Source of the DNA: Ostreococcus lucimarinus CCE9901
Taxonomy: Eukaryota > Chlorophyta > Mamiellophyceae > Mamiellales > Bathycoccaceae
DNA: 64,000 nt
Reading direction: 5' to 3'
Assembly (NCBI RefSeq): GCF_000092065.1
Contig: NC_009357.1
Coordinates: 682,001 to 746,000, forward strand
The notes under the pieces were generated by a model. The model did no database searches. It worked only from the letters and a program-made list of their open reading frames with translations, and was not told the DNA's origin. This document shows positions 26,725 through 37,364 of the stretch, piece by piece. The first letter of the stretch is position 1. Every line of letters starts with the position of its first letter. The translations under genes and the position numbers were made by a program.

Positions 26725-27705
26725 TTAAGCGGTGGTGGAAGTGAAATCAGCGAACGAGCGCTCGCGCATCTCGGGACATCCCGTGGGGGCGATTAAACCG
26801 CGCTCCAACGCGTTGGCCTTGACGCCGCGCGTGTACGCGACGGGGAATTTGTAGCCGAGACCGTCGTGGAATTGGTGGTAAACTTCGGCGGGGTAAAACG
26901 GTAGCTTGGCGCTGTCGTAAATCCACACGCTGTTGATGACGTCCGTTTCCGTGGGCTTGGCCTTGGGCGCCATGACGTTGCCCGAACCCGGAACGAGCTT
27001 CATGCCGTGCACGTTTGCCTCCTCGATCACCTTGAACAACGGCGAATCGATCCCACCCGGAAGCGCGATGCAGTTTCTATACCCTGGACCTGCGTCTTGA
27101 GGGTCCACGCGCTGCATTCCGAGTCCGGGAATCTTTTGGAAGCTCGCGAAATACGCGTCCGCGAGCGGCTTTAACTCGCTCGCGTTCGCCGCGTCCACGG
27201 CGACGACTTCGGCGTGACCCAATCGTTCGTACACCGTGTCCGCCGCGCCGTAATAGTAGCACACCGGTTTATCACCCTCTCTGACGCTCGCACCACCGCC
27301 GTATCCCACGACGGAGGTGATCGTGTCGTCCGTTCGCCCCAGCGAGAGCTCGGCTTCGTAAAACGTGTGTTGTCGTCCCCAAAAGCACCCGTTCCCAAAG
27401 TAGATATCGCGCGCGCGAAGCGATTCCGCCGTCGGTCCCGCGGCGGGCGCCGCGAGCGCGCCCTTCGGCGCCGTTCCGACGAGCGCGCCGAGCGCGAGCG
27501 CGCACGTAGACGCGAGCATCGACCGACGCTTGTGATGATGACGATGACGGTGCGCGTCGGCATCTTCATCGGTCGATGGCGTCGCCGACGCGACCGCGAC
27601 GACGCGACGGGCGACGGTTCTACCGCAAACGTTATCCGAGCGTTGGTTTCGCGCGGCGCGCGGCGCGCGCGGCGCGAGACGCGTCGTCGTCGCCGCCGCG
27701 AACAT
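26725..27705 (-). CDS. Peptide methionine sulfoxide reductase A-like protein, probably thylakoid lumen
   Basis: 326 aa from the methionine at 27705 (MFAAATTTRLAPRAPRA). The N-terminus is bipartite: a plastid transit-like part, a His-rich linker, then RRSMLASTCALALGALVGTA and an ALA-AP cleavage site, a twin-arginine type lumen signal. The MsrA fold starts at about 100 with IYFGNGCFWGRQH; the catalytic cysteine is in GCFWG. GYGGG, GHAEVVAVD and a final YPAEVYHQFHDG segment follow. MsrA enzymes reduce methionine-S-sulfoxide in oxidised proteins. Substitutions around the second half and a long insertion (DPQDAGPGYRNCIALPGG) mark it as a divergent branch. A lumenal site is inferred. Confidence 0.82.
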   Translation of the reverse strand: MFAAATTTRLAPRAPRAARNQRSDNVCGRTVARRVVAVASATPSTDEDADAHRHRHHHKRRSMLASTCALALGALVGTAPKGALAAPAAGPTAESLRARDIYFGNGCFWGRQHTFYEAELSLGRTDDTITSVVGYGGGASVREGDKPVCYYYGAADTVYERLGHAEVVAVDAANASELKPLADAYFASFQKIPGLGMQRVDPQDAGPGYRNCIALPGGIDSPLFKVIEEANVHGMKLVPGSGNVMAPKAKPTETDVINSVWIYDSAKLPFYPAEVYHQFHDGLGYKFPVAYTRGVKANALERGLIAPTGCPEMRERSFADFTSTTA

Positions 27706-27912
27706 GTCGTTCGCCGGCTGGAGAGGTGCGTTGTGAAGGCCGAGGCGCGACCGCGACGAGCGAAAACGCGCGAGAGCGGGAAGTTCGATGCGATGGACGC
27801 TCTGATGAAACGTAAAATTCGTATTTTTCAACGCGTGCCTCTTAGACTTTTGCGGACGCGCGCGAAGCGATGCGCGACGACGCCGTCGTCGTCGTCGTCG
27901 TCGTCGTCGCGT

Positions 27913-28548
27913 TTAATACTTTCTGAAATTGAGACTCTCTCTCTCCGCCAGCATGGCGCGTCCGTACGCCTCGCAAAACTTCTTCTTCGCGTCCTCGCGA
28001 GACAACCCTTTGAGCTTGTTCCAAAAATCCCATCGCTCGCGATCGTCGTAGGCGATGCCACCGTGCGACGCCCACATGGGCTTTTCGCCGACGCAGTCGC
28101 CCTTCTCCGCCTGCTGCTTCGCCGCGTACAGCGCGTACCAATCATCCGGACGACACACCGCCCCTCCCGGCTTCGGCAGCATGCGCCACTTATGCACGTG
28201 TTCCTTATCCCAATTTTTCGCCAGCGTTTCGTACTCTTCCACCGCTGGACACTCCCACGTGACCTCCTCCTCCGTCTCTCGTCGTCGCTCCTCGACGAAC
28301 ACCTCGCCGCCGACGCTCGGCGCTTTCAATTCATTAAACGCGAACACCCGCTTAAAGTTCGACAGCGAGTTCACCGAGAACATTCGAAAGAATCCATCCA
28401 TATCCGCCCTTCGCGTGAGCGGCTTCGCGTCGTCGATCCCGGGCCGGACGAATCCCCGCGCCAGCGCCGTCTCCGCGACGTCCCGCGCCGTGACGTCCCT
28501 CACCAGGTGCCAACCTTTTCCAGAGCGCGCGAAATCGATCACCGCCAT
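27913..28548 (-). CDS. Acyl-CoA-binding domain protein
   Basis: 211 aa. The C-terminal ~85 residues form an ACBP four-helix domain: WYALYAAKQQAEKGDCVGEK, where YxxYKQA is the usual helix-2 motif, then DDRERWDFWNKLKGLSREDA, with the conserved W-D-x-W-x-x-L-K-G-x-S acyl-CoA site. The first ~120 residues (AVIDFARSGKGWHLVRDVTA and on) are not a domain I know. ACBP proteins carry medium and long acyl-CoA esters in the cytosol or plastid. The domain usually sits at the N-terminus in small ACBPs; here it is C-terminal. The start at 28548 faces the BRCT gene, 223 bp away. Confidence 0.82.
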   Translation of the reverse strand: MAVIDFARSGKGWHLVRDVTARDVAETALARGFVRPGIDDAKPLTRRADMDGFFRMFSVNSLSNFKRVFAFNELKAPSVGGEVFVEERRRETEEEVTWECPAVEEYETLAKNWDKEHVHKWRMLPKPGGAVCRPDDWYALYAAKQQAEKGDCVGEKPMWASHGGIAYDDRERWDFWNKLKGLSREDAKKKFCEAYGRAMLAERESLNFRKY

Positions 28549-28771
28549 CGCGTCGCGCGTCCTCGGCGTCCGTCGTCGCGCGCCCTGCGCGTTTTAATTT
28601 TTTTTTCTCGTTTCACGTCGCGCGCGGCGTCGCGCGTCGTCGTGTGCGGCGCGCGTAACGCCCGCGAAACGTCCGTTCGGCGCCTCGAAATTCGTCAAAG
28701 ATTTGACATCGACTCGACGTCGCGTCGCGTCGACGCCCGCATCGCGCCGCGCGGCGATCGCGCGCGGCGCG

Positions 28772-28892
28772 ATGGACGACGACGCGTTCGAAGGCGACGA
28801 CGCGCTCGAGTTCTGCGACGGGCGCGGCGCGCGGTACGCGCGCGCGTCGTACGGCGCGGGAACGCCGTCGTCGTCGCTCAACGGTCGAGGTC

Positions 28893-28932
<40 letters not shown>

Positions 28933-30088
28933 GACGCGCGCGAGGGAACGCGACGACGACGACGACGACGCGAAAGACGCGGACGCGCGCGTCGGCGCGG
29001 TGCGAGCGCTGAGCGACAGCGACAGCGAGGAGGAGGAGGAGGAGGAGGACGCGCTCGGCGGGACGAGCGCGGCGAGAGCGTGGAGCGCGTACGATCCGTC
29101 CGCGGCGGCGAAAGTGTCGGGCGATGGCGCGCTAGCGGTGATAGAAGAGAAGGAACGCGTCGCGAGGGAGGCGGAGGAGAGGGCGAAGGCGCTGTTGAAC
29201 GCGAGAGGGAGACCGAAGCGCGACGCGGCGCTCAAGACGGAGAGAGCGAAGGCGAGCGAGGGAACCGACGTCATCGCCGCGACGTCGCGAAAGAAGCTCA
29301 GTGAGGGTGAGAAAAAAGTAGAAGGCGTGGCGACGGCAGTGGTGTGCGAGCGTTCGTCCATGCGAATCAGCGCGTCGGCGGAGGAGAGAGCGCCGGCGTC
29401 AAAGAAGACGAGCGGCGAAAAGAAGAAGCGCGCGCCGACGACGAAGACCGCGGTCACCAAGGCGAAAAAGTCGCAAAAGACGACGAATGATTCGAGTGCG
29501 ACGCACCGCGTGCTGTTGAGCTCGGGGTTCAGCCCGCGTCAGGTGAAGGCTTTGAGCAAGAAGATTGAGTCGCTCGGCGGCGACATCGCGACGTCGTTGC
29601 GCGACTTCACCGTCTTCGTCACCGAAGCGCCTTTGAAGCGAACGAAGAACGTGATGGCGTCAGCTTTACAGAATTGCCCGATCGTCAAGGCTGATTGGCT
29701 GGAAAAGTCCACGACGAGCGGGAAGTTTCTCCCGACGCAGAAATTTCTCCTCCGCGACAAAGCGTTTGAACGCGCGCACGCCTACAATCCAATGATCGAG
29801 CGCGACCATCCGTTTCGTGGCAAGACGTGGAGCATGTATGGCTCGACGGCATCCCCTAGCACTGGCGTAAACACCCGCGCCGGCGTCGAAGGCGTGGTCT
29901 TGGACTTACTCTCGCTCGGCGGGGCGAAACGCGCAACCGCCGACGGCGACTTCGTCCTTCGCCTCGACGCGGGCTCTTCGTCGTCAAAGACCCCCGACCG
30001 CGTGACCTACCTCAAAACCCCCAAAATCCCGATTTACACCCCATCCCACGTCCTCGCGGCGTGCCTCGACGGCGTTCTCCCGTCTTAG
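28772..30088 (+). CDS. Tandem BRCT protein with acidic N-terminus (MDC1/PTIP/Brc1-like)
   Basis: 438 aa from the ATG at 28772 (MDDDAFEGDD). The first ~110 residues are acidic and low-complexity, with long Asp runs coded by a GAC repeat. A Lys-rich part follows (KKTSGEKKKRAPTTKTAVTK). The C-terminal ~200 residues form two BRCT units: HRVLLSSGFSPRQVKALSKK to CPIVKADWLEKSTTSG, then GKTWSMYGSTASPS to IYTPSHVLAACLDG. Tandem BRCT pairs at the C-terminus bind phosphoserine and occur in DNA-damage mediators such as MDC1, PTIP and Brc1. The exact orthologue is unclear. Confidence 0.78.
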
Positions 30089-30220
30089 CGCTCGTAAATA
30101 TCTCACTCCAAGTATAGCCATCAACACGGACTTTGAACGCTCGACACCGTCGCGCGCGCCCACGACGCCGTCTTTTCCGCGCTCGCCTCGTCGCGACGCC
30201 CCGAAGCGAGCAAAGGAACG

Positions 30221-31086
<866 letters not shown>

Positions 31087-31312
31087 GCTACTTTGTCGAG
31101 TCGTGGGTGAACAAAGAACGCGCGCGGTACGTGAAGATGAGCGCGACGAGTAAAACGCGATACTCTGTAACTAATCCGTCGGTTCTTTTACATCAAGCGC
31201 TCTCGCGAGCGTCGCCTCGCGCGTCGACGACTCGCCGAACCGTCGCCGTCGCGCCGAATCGCGCGGCGTTCAAACAATCAACCATCAATCGCGAAAGCAC
31301 ACCGAGCCCGTA

Positions 31313-31694
31313 TTATTTCTTCTTATTACCCTTGCCCTTCTTCGCTCCCTTCTTCACCGCCTGTCGTCCCGCGCGCGTTCGCGTCGTCGGTCAGTCTCGC
31401 TTCGCGTTATCCAGTCCCCCGTCTCTCGCCCGCCCCCTCGCGCGTCTCCCGTCTCGATTCGCGCCCGCGCCCGCGCGCGTCTCCCCCCGCGCCTCCGCCG
31501 CGCGCCTTTCGAAGCGCGCGCGGTCGGCTCGCGCGTCCACGCACCTCCTCCGCCGCGATCTTTTCGTCGCGCGCGCGTCGCCATCGTCCCAGCGCGCTCT
31601 CCGCGTCCGCGCCCGAGCGCGCGGCGACGACGGCGCCGCCCACGAACGTCGCGCTCGCCACCGCAAACGCGGCGTTCAGCGTGCAGAACGGCAT
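31313..31694 (-). CDS. Spliced 65-aa single-pass microprotein with Lys-rich tail
   Basis: Exon 1 is 31545-31694 (50 codons) and exon 2 is 31313-31360 (15 codons plus stop). Exon 1 encodes MPFCTLNAAFAVASATFVGG followed by AVVAARSG and a charged helix (RWRRARDEKIAAEE). Exon 2 encodes AVKKGAKKGKGNKKK. The 184-nt intron starts GTGCGT and has ACTGAC 38 nt before CAG, the same grammar as the other introns here, and the phase is 0. The hydrophobic part could be one membrane helix or a signal. No family is recognised. The 110-bp gap to the next gene's ATG is a shared promoter. Without splicing the frame is not closed in a sensible way. Confidence 0.62.
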
Positions 31695-31805
31695 CGTCGC
31701 GAGTCGTCGTCCGCGCGCGCGAGTGCGGCGGCGACGGCGACGGTCGACCGACTGACCTAGAGCGTCGCCCCGCACACGCGCGCGCGCGCGCGCCGAGCGA
31801 CGACG

Positions 31806-32434
31806 ATGCTTCGAGCGATCGCGCGAGCGTCGCGAGCGGTCGCGGGCGTCGACGCGCGGCGACCGACGGGACGGGCGATCGACGCGCGACGCGCGGTCGG
31901 GACGTTCGTCGGCGCGGAGAGCGAGGAGTTGGCGTACGCGCCGACGAAAAAGGTGCGCGCGCGCGACGAGCGCGACGACGGCGCGCGCGACGGCGCGATG
32001 GGAGGACGACGACGATGCGCGCGCGTCGATGGACGGCGCGCGAAGGGACGAACGCGGGACTGACGCGACGCGCGCGCGCGAAAACGTAGGTGAAATTCGA
32101 ACCGACCGAACCGACGTTCATGACGCAGTTCACCCTGAACCGCGCGAACGCCAAGAGCACGATGGAGGGCGCGGAGGACGCCGAACGGTTGGTCGCGCGT
32201 CTGATCGGGATGCTCGGCGGGAGCTTGAAGACGTTTTACGTGACGCAGACGGGGGCGTTTGACGGCGTGTGCGTGTACACGTTTCCGAAAAACCACGACT
32301 CGAGGACGTTCACGTGCCTGCTGCGATCGAGCGCGGGGTACGATAGGATCGAGACGACGAAGTTGATGGCGAGCGCCGACGCCGCGATGTGCGCCAAGGC
32401 GGCGCGCGAGGTGGAGAAGCAGTTGAAGAAGTGA
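31806..32434 (+). CDS. GYD-like (dimeric alpha-beta barrel) organellar protein, two exons
   Basis: Exons 31806-31952 and 32090-32434 give 163 aa. Exon 1 encodes a likely mitochondrial presequence (MLRAIARASRAVAGVDARRP) and then YAPTKK; exon 2 starts VKFEPTEPTFMTQFTLNRAN. The body resembles the GYD domain: FMTQFTL strand, AERLVARLIGMLGGSLKTFY, then GAFDGVCVYTFP and an IETTKLM strand. GYD domains are small ferredoxin-like folds found in bacteria with no settled function. The intron is 137 nt, GTGCG start, ACTGAC, TAG end. The family match is by pattern and moderate. Confidence 0.68.
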
Positions 32435-32625
32435 GCTCGGGACGTTTCGGACGCCGCCGCGCCGAGTCGACGAATCGTCGATGCGCGCGCGCGTCGCGTC
32501 CCAGTTAGAATAACGCACCGTCTCACCACCATTCGCGCATATGTTGTAATTAGACCACGCGCAGTCGTCTCGTCGACGTCGTCTCGTCGTTCGTCTCCGA
32601 CGTCACTTCTCGAAGCGCCGCCGCG

Positions 32626-33764
32626 ATGCCGTCGCCGTTCCCCGAGCGCCCCTTCGGCGTCGTCGATTCCACCGCGTACGCGCTCGAGGGGATGTACATG
32701 CCCAATCCCGGGGAGTTCGAACCTCCAAAGCTCACTTACGACGACTCTAACGCGGTACGCGCGACTGTTTACGACGATTTCGACGACGATTGCGCAACCT
32801 CGAATCCGCGACTGACTCGAACGGTTTCGCGTCGTGTCAGCGAACGACGACGCTCGTGGGGGGTAAGAAAGCCGTGAAGACCGTGCAGTGGTCGGTGGGA
32901 GGCGATAAGCTCGCGTCCGGGGGAGTGGAGCACGACGTGCGCGTGCACGATGTCGAACACGGGGCGGGCACGGGACGAGGGGCGCAGACGCTTCGAGGAC
33001 ACGCGGGCGCGGTGGAGCAATTGCGGTTCGATCCGTCGCGTCAAGGAGGTGATCGCGCGCTGACTGTGAGTTCGGATAAAACGGCAAAGATTTGGGACGC
33101 GAAGAGCGGGAAATGCGCGGGGACGATCGAGATGAAGGAAGGATTGATGAACGCGGCGTGGTCGCCGAGCGGGCGGCACGTCGCCGTCGGGAGCAAGTCG
33201 GACGTGATCTCGATCGTCGACGTGACGACGATGAAGGTGATTTGGGAGCAAAAGTTCAAGTACGAGGCGAATGAGATGATGTGGGATAAGACCGGGAAAT
33301 CGTTCATGATGGCGACTGGAGAAGGGAAAATGGAAAAGTTTACGTTTGACGAGACGACGGGATCGTTGACGCCGCTTTCATCGCATTTTGCACATAATGG
33401 CGGGTGTTACTGCATGGCGATCGACCCTACCGGAAAGTATCACGCCATGGGTGCTGCAGATGCGATCGTGAGCTTATGGGAGTCTGAAACAAACATCTGC
33501 TACGACACTATCGTGCGCTTGGACTACCCGATTCGCTCAGTTTCCTACAGCCACGATAGCCGATATATAGCCGCCGCTTCGGAAGATTTAAAAATAGATG
33601 TCGCAGAGGTGATGACTGGCGATTGCGTGGCACAAATCAAAACGAAAGAGGCGATGAATACCATAGCGTTTCACCCGAAGGAATTGGTTCTGGCGTACGC
33701 CGGCGACGGGGGAGATATTTCGCTGTGGAGCGCGTTCACCGCCATCTCTGCAGGTACAAAGTAG
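32626..33764 (+). CDS. THOC3: THO complex subunit 3 (TEX1), WD40, two exons
   Basis: Exons 32626-32754 and 32841-33764 give 350 aa. The exon junction is DDSNA + RTTTLVGGKKAVKTVQWS. WD40 repeats fill the rest: LTVSSDKTAKIWDAKSGKC, LMNAAWSPSGRHVAVGS, GCYCMAIDPTGKYHAMGAAD, then IRSVSYSHDSRYIAAASED and IDVAEVMTGDCV. The IDPTGKY...GAADAIVSLW and SASED-x-x-IDIAEVETG type strings are specific for THOC3/TEX1. The protein is part of the THO/TREX complex that couples transcription to mRNA export. The intron is 86 nt, the shortest in this window, GTACG start and ACTGAC. Confidence 0.92.
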
Positions 33765-33840
33765 CGGGCGTCTTGTTGTATTACAGCGTAGAACTACATA
33801 GTCAAATCGTATCATACATTTCATCAATCCTGCGTTTTCA

Positions 33841-35487
33841 TCAATCTTGCGTTGAGCGAATGCCATAGCCAACGATGCAAATGGGCAGCGTTGGGTGTTT
33901 TATCGTGGAGGCGGACCGCCCAGTCATGACGACGTTTGTATTCGTCATTGTCGACGCATTTCGCGTCCATCTGGCGGTGGGAATCAAACAAGTCTTGCGC
34001 ATTTGCATCACATGCACACGAGCGGCGTGCAGGAGCGTCTCCGTCGGTTGCTTCCCTTCGGTGTGCACCGGGAGCTCATGACTGTACACCACGTGGCCAC
34101 CACTGCTCAGCGTGCGATCGAGTTGGCGATCTATGATGGTCACCACGACGCGCATACGGCCGGGACAAGTAGGCTGATGACTCCATGAACTCGGCGCGAG
34201 AACACTCAAACTCGCAACGAGCATGCTGGGCTCTTCACCACTCTTTGGGCTGACAATGTACTGGAGAGGAAACAGTTCATAATCGCGCAAAGTAAATCCA
34301 AAGTCTAAAGCCGCTCGCAAGGAAGAGTTCAAGACTTTACTCATTTCGAGCGCGATCCAAGGCGTGATGATGCACACACGCACTGATCTGGGAAGTGCTG
34401 AGACGTAAACGTACGGTGCAGTATCACCAAGCACGCCTTGATCTTCCACGTACACGTCTTCATTGCCAACGCTCAAATCGCTCGCGTCACTTCCATGCCA
34501 TTTCACCAACGGCGAATGACACGCTGGAATCACGGAAACGAGTGATCCAATACTGCCTTGCAATTGAACCTCCATGAGAGATCGATCGTGAGCGTCTCGC
34601 GGATTCAACGTCGCCGTCGCGATGTCCACCGTCAGGAGTGCGTCTGCGGTGTTGAGCGCGAACTTGCCACCGTCAACTAAATCTCTCATCACAGCGTCCG
34701 ATTTTCTCAACTTACGCCTCGGACTCATCTCATTCGCGTTAAACGCGTATGGATCACCGATGCACGTATCTTCTCCTTCGTCTCCAAGCTCGAGCGCATC
34801 ATCTTGCGGCGTCGCCGCCGGCGTCACGCCGCTCCAACTCGGATGAAACGGCGACAGCGCGGCGCTCACGTAACTCATGTGCGTCGCCGCGATCGCCGTC
34901 CCCGGCTTCACGCTCGCCGGCGACGGCAGTACCGTCACGCAGCACTTCTTCGCGATTCGTCCTCGTCCATCTCCATCCTCTCCTCCGTGCCTGCGCGCCT
35001 CCCCGTGCACCACCAGCGTCGAACGGTCCCAACTCTCGCACACGTGTACCCGCACGTTCGCCTCCGTCGGCGCATCCGCGAAAGCCCCACCGAAATCTTC
35101 GGACAACCCGCGCATTCCGCGTCCGAAATCGCCCATATCGCTCTCGAACAGCGGCGTCGTCGCGAGCAAGCGCGCGCGCGCCCCCGGTTGAAATTTCCAA
35201 ATTTGCAGCTCGAAGCTGAAATTCTCTCCTCCCTCCGCGCTGTAACTCACCAGATGATCGCCGTCCGCGGTGAAGCCGAGCAGGACGCACGAGAGCATCT
35301 TGCGAGCGTCGTCGATGACGCGCTCGATCGGGATCGTCAGCCGCGGTGGGATCGACCGGAAGATTTGTTCGGGCTTGGCACCAGACGCGGAGGTGAATTC
35401 GCGACGCGCGAGCCTGGACTGCACCGTGGACGCGCGCGCGCGGCGTTCGGCGTCGACGCGATCGTCGGAGCGTTCTTTTCGAATCAT
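33841..35487 (-). CDS. DCAF15-like protein (candidate CUL4-DDB1 substrate receptor)
   Basis: 548 aa, no intron. Residues ~40-110 resemble the N-terminus of DCAF15: IFRSIPPRLTIPIERVIDD, then LLGFTADGDHLVSYSAEGG and FSFELQIWKFQPGARARLL. In DCAF15 this block forms the first blades of a propeller that docks on DDB1. The C-terminal half has further beta-rich segments (ALLTVDIATATLNPRDAHDR, YVYVSALPRSVRVCIITPW, YELFPLQYIVSPKSGEEPS) but no clean WD repeats. In animals DCAF15 feeds substrates to the CUL4 ubiquitin ligase. The match is moderate and limited to the N-terminal region. DET1, a related fold, is a less likely alternative. It is convergent with THOC3 (76 bp). Confidence 0.55.
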   Translation of the reverse strand: MIRKERSDDRVDAERRARASTVQSRLARREFTSASGAKPEQIFRSIPPRLTIPIERVIDDARKMLSCVLLGFTADGDHLVSYSAEGGENFSFELQIWKFQPGARARLLATTPLFESDMGDFGRGMRGLSEDFGGAFADAPTEANVRVHVCESWDRSTLVVHGEARRHGGEDGDGRGRIAKKCCVTVLPSPASVKPGTAIAATHMSYVSAALSPFHPSWSGVTPAATPQDDALELGDEGEDTCIGDPYAFNANEMSPRRKLRKSDAVMRDLVDGGKFALNTADALLTVDIATATLNPRDAHDRSLMEVQLQGSIGSLVSVIPACHSPLVKWHGSDASDLSVGNEDVYVEDQGVLGDTAPYVYVSALPRSVRVCIITPWIALEMSKVLNSSLRAALDFGFTLRDYELFPLQYIVSPKSGEEPSMLVASLSVLAPSSWSHQPTCPGRMRVVVTIIDRQLDRTLSSGGHVVYSHELPVHTEGKQPTETLLHAARVHVMQMRKTCLIPTARWTRNASTMTNTNVVMTGRSASTIKHPTLPICIVGYGIRSTQD

Positions 35488-35678
35488 TCGTCGCTCATGC
35501 GGTGCGCGGTGCGGTGGTCATGATTGTCTGTTCTCGGCGAGGGCGACTGTGACGCTCGAACGCCGCGTGAGCGACGTGGACGCGACGCGCGACGCCCGAT
35601 GACGATGCGCGTTCGTACGAAGTTTTGTTATATTGAAATTGTCGAAATCGACGAACGCTCGCGATCGCGCGCGAGCGT

Positions 35679-37172
35679 TTACGTGGGATTGGAGAAGTTG
35701 AATATGCGCGCCGTGCAGTCGTCGCTCGCGGTGATGACTCGAGCGTAGTCGGGACTCATGGCGAAGTCTAAGATCCCTTTCGTGTGACCGTGCGCCTCTC
35801 GTTGACACGTAGACGTGCGGGCATCCCAGAGTCGCACGATGCCGTCGACGGATGTGCTGTGGGAGTGGAAAATAGATACTGAACGTAAGTCGAAGGAGCG
35901 CGGCGAAGCGAGTAGACGAAATGTCGCCAAATCGACGGCTTGAACGATGGAGTTGAGGTCTCAAAGCTCGGTGTCGCGTCGATGCGAGGCGAGTGATATA
36001 TGCAAGCTATGTCCACCACCGCGCGTTACGTGCAAACGCGCGAGGCCCTTATGTTGCGAAGTCAAACGACCGAAGCGACGCTCGAAGACGTACCTATACA
36101 AACACATGGTGTTCGGAATCCATCGAAGCTGGCTCACCGCACCACCGTGCGAGAGCGTACCTCTGGCTTGACACGAATTCGTGTCCCAAATGATAATTTG
36201 CTTATCCAGCGAGCCGGTGGCGCACACCGGCATGATGTCGCTGAATCCGACGGCTTCGATGGTTTCCGTGTGCGCCACGAGCGGCGCCAGAACTTTCCCA
36301 GTCGTCGTGCTCACCAATCGAGCGGTGTTGTCTTCGCTCCCGGTGATGGTTAATCCCAGCGTCGATGGATGAAACGCGACGCACGTGAGCGGACCGTCGT
36401 GGAACGGATGCCCGCGGAACGCGTGTTCGCACGCTCCCGTTCTCGGTTGCCACACTCGCAACGATCCGTCGTAAGACCCGGTGACGACTTGCTTACCGTC
36501 GGGCGTAAATCCACCGCACGACACGCGCTCACTGTGTCCACTGAACACTTGCATGAGCGCACCGTCGTCGCCGTTCCACATCCACGCCGTGAAGTCTTCG
36601 CTCCCCGCGAGCGTCACGCGTCCTCGCGGATGCCACGCCACCCACTCGATTCCCCCGCCCGGTCCCTCGAGCGCGCGTTCGACCGCGCCCGTCTTCCCAT
36701 CATAAATGCACACCTTTCCATCGAGTCCACCCGTGGCGAGCAAGCCACCGTCGGCGCTGAACGCCGCGCACGACACGCTCTCCCCGTGTCCTCCCAGCTC
36801 TCGCGCCTCCCCCGCGCCTCGTCTCAAATATCCCTTATCGTCCCCCCCGCCGCTCACCACCGTCGCCTCCGCGCCGTCGTTCGACCACGCCACCGCGTAC
36901 ACCGGCGCGTCGTGCGTCGCCGCCACGCATTCCGCGTCGTCCCTCGGCGGCGCGATCGTCGTCGACGCCGCCGCGTCCCGGTCCTCCGTCGTCGTCCCGT
37001 CCCCATCCATCGCCTCGTCCTCCGCCTCGTCCTCGTCGTCGCTCGACATCGGCGCCTCGTCGTCCTCGTCCAGGTCCGCGACCTCCTCGTAATCGTCCGC
37101 CGCGGGATCGATGAAGGCGTCCTCGACGTCGTCGTCGTCGTCCTCCGTCGCCGCCGCCGCCGCGTCGTCCAT
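35679..37172 (-). CDS. AAMP/Sqt1-like WD40 protein, two exons
   Basis: Exon 1 is 36094-37172 and exon 2 is 35679-35856; together 418 aa. The start at 37172 opens an acidic region (MDDAAAAATEDDDDD...) like that of AAMP and Sqt1. About seven WD repeats follow: VYAVAWSNDGAEATVVSGGG, VSCAAFSADGGLLATGGLDG, GIEWVAWHPRGRVTLAGSED, VSCGGFTPDGKQVVTGSYDG and more. The last repeat is completed by the splice join LYS + TSVDGIVRLWDARTSTCQ. Sqt1 is the dedicated chaperone of uL16 (RPL10) in yeast; RPL10 is also in this window. The 237-nt intron has GTACGT but no CTGAC and lower GC than the rest. Confidence 0.82.
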
Positions 37173-37364
37173 CGCGCTCGAGCGCCGCGCTCTATCGCCT
37201 CGCGCGCGCGCCGCGCGCTCGACCGCGGGCGACGAAATCGTCGCGCGCGTCGCGTCGACGGCGTCGGTCGCGATCGACGCGCGCGCGTCGTCGAGTGCGG
37301 CGGCGGCGCGACGGATGGTCGACGGACGGTCGACGACGCGCGCGCGCACACGACGACGCGCGCG

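Noticed and set aside
28890-28935. GAC/CGT triplet runs (also near 27885, 37430, 49860, 58515) as CRISPR or transposon repeats
   Set aside because: They are simple microsatellites that code Asp/Glu/Thr tracts or lie in introns; no spacers or terminal repeats.
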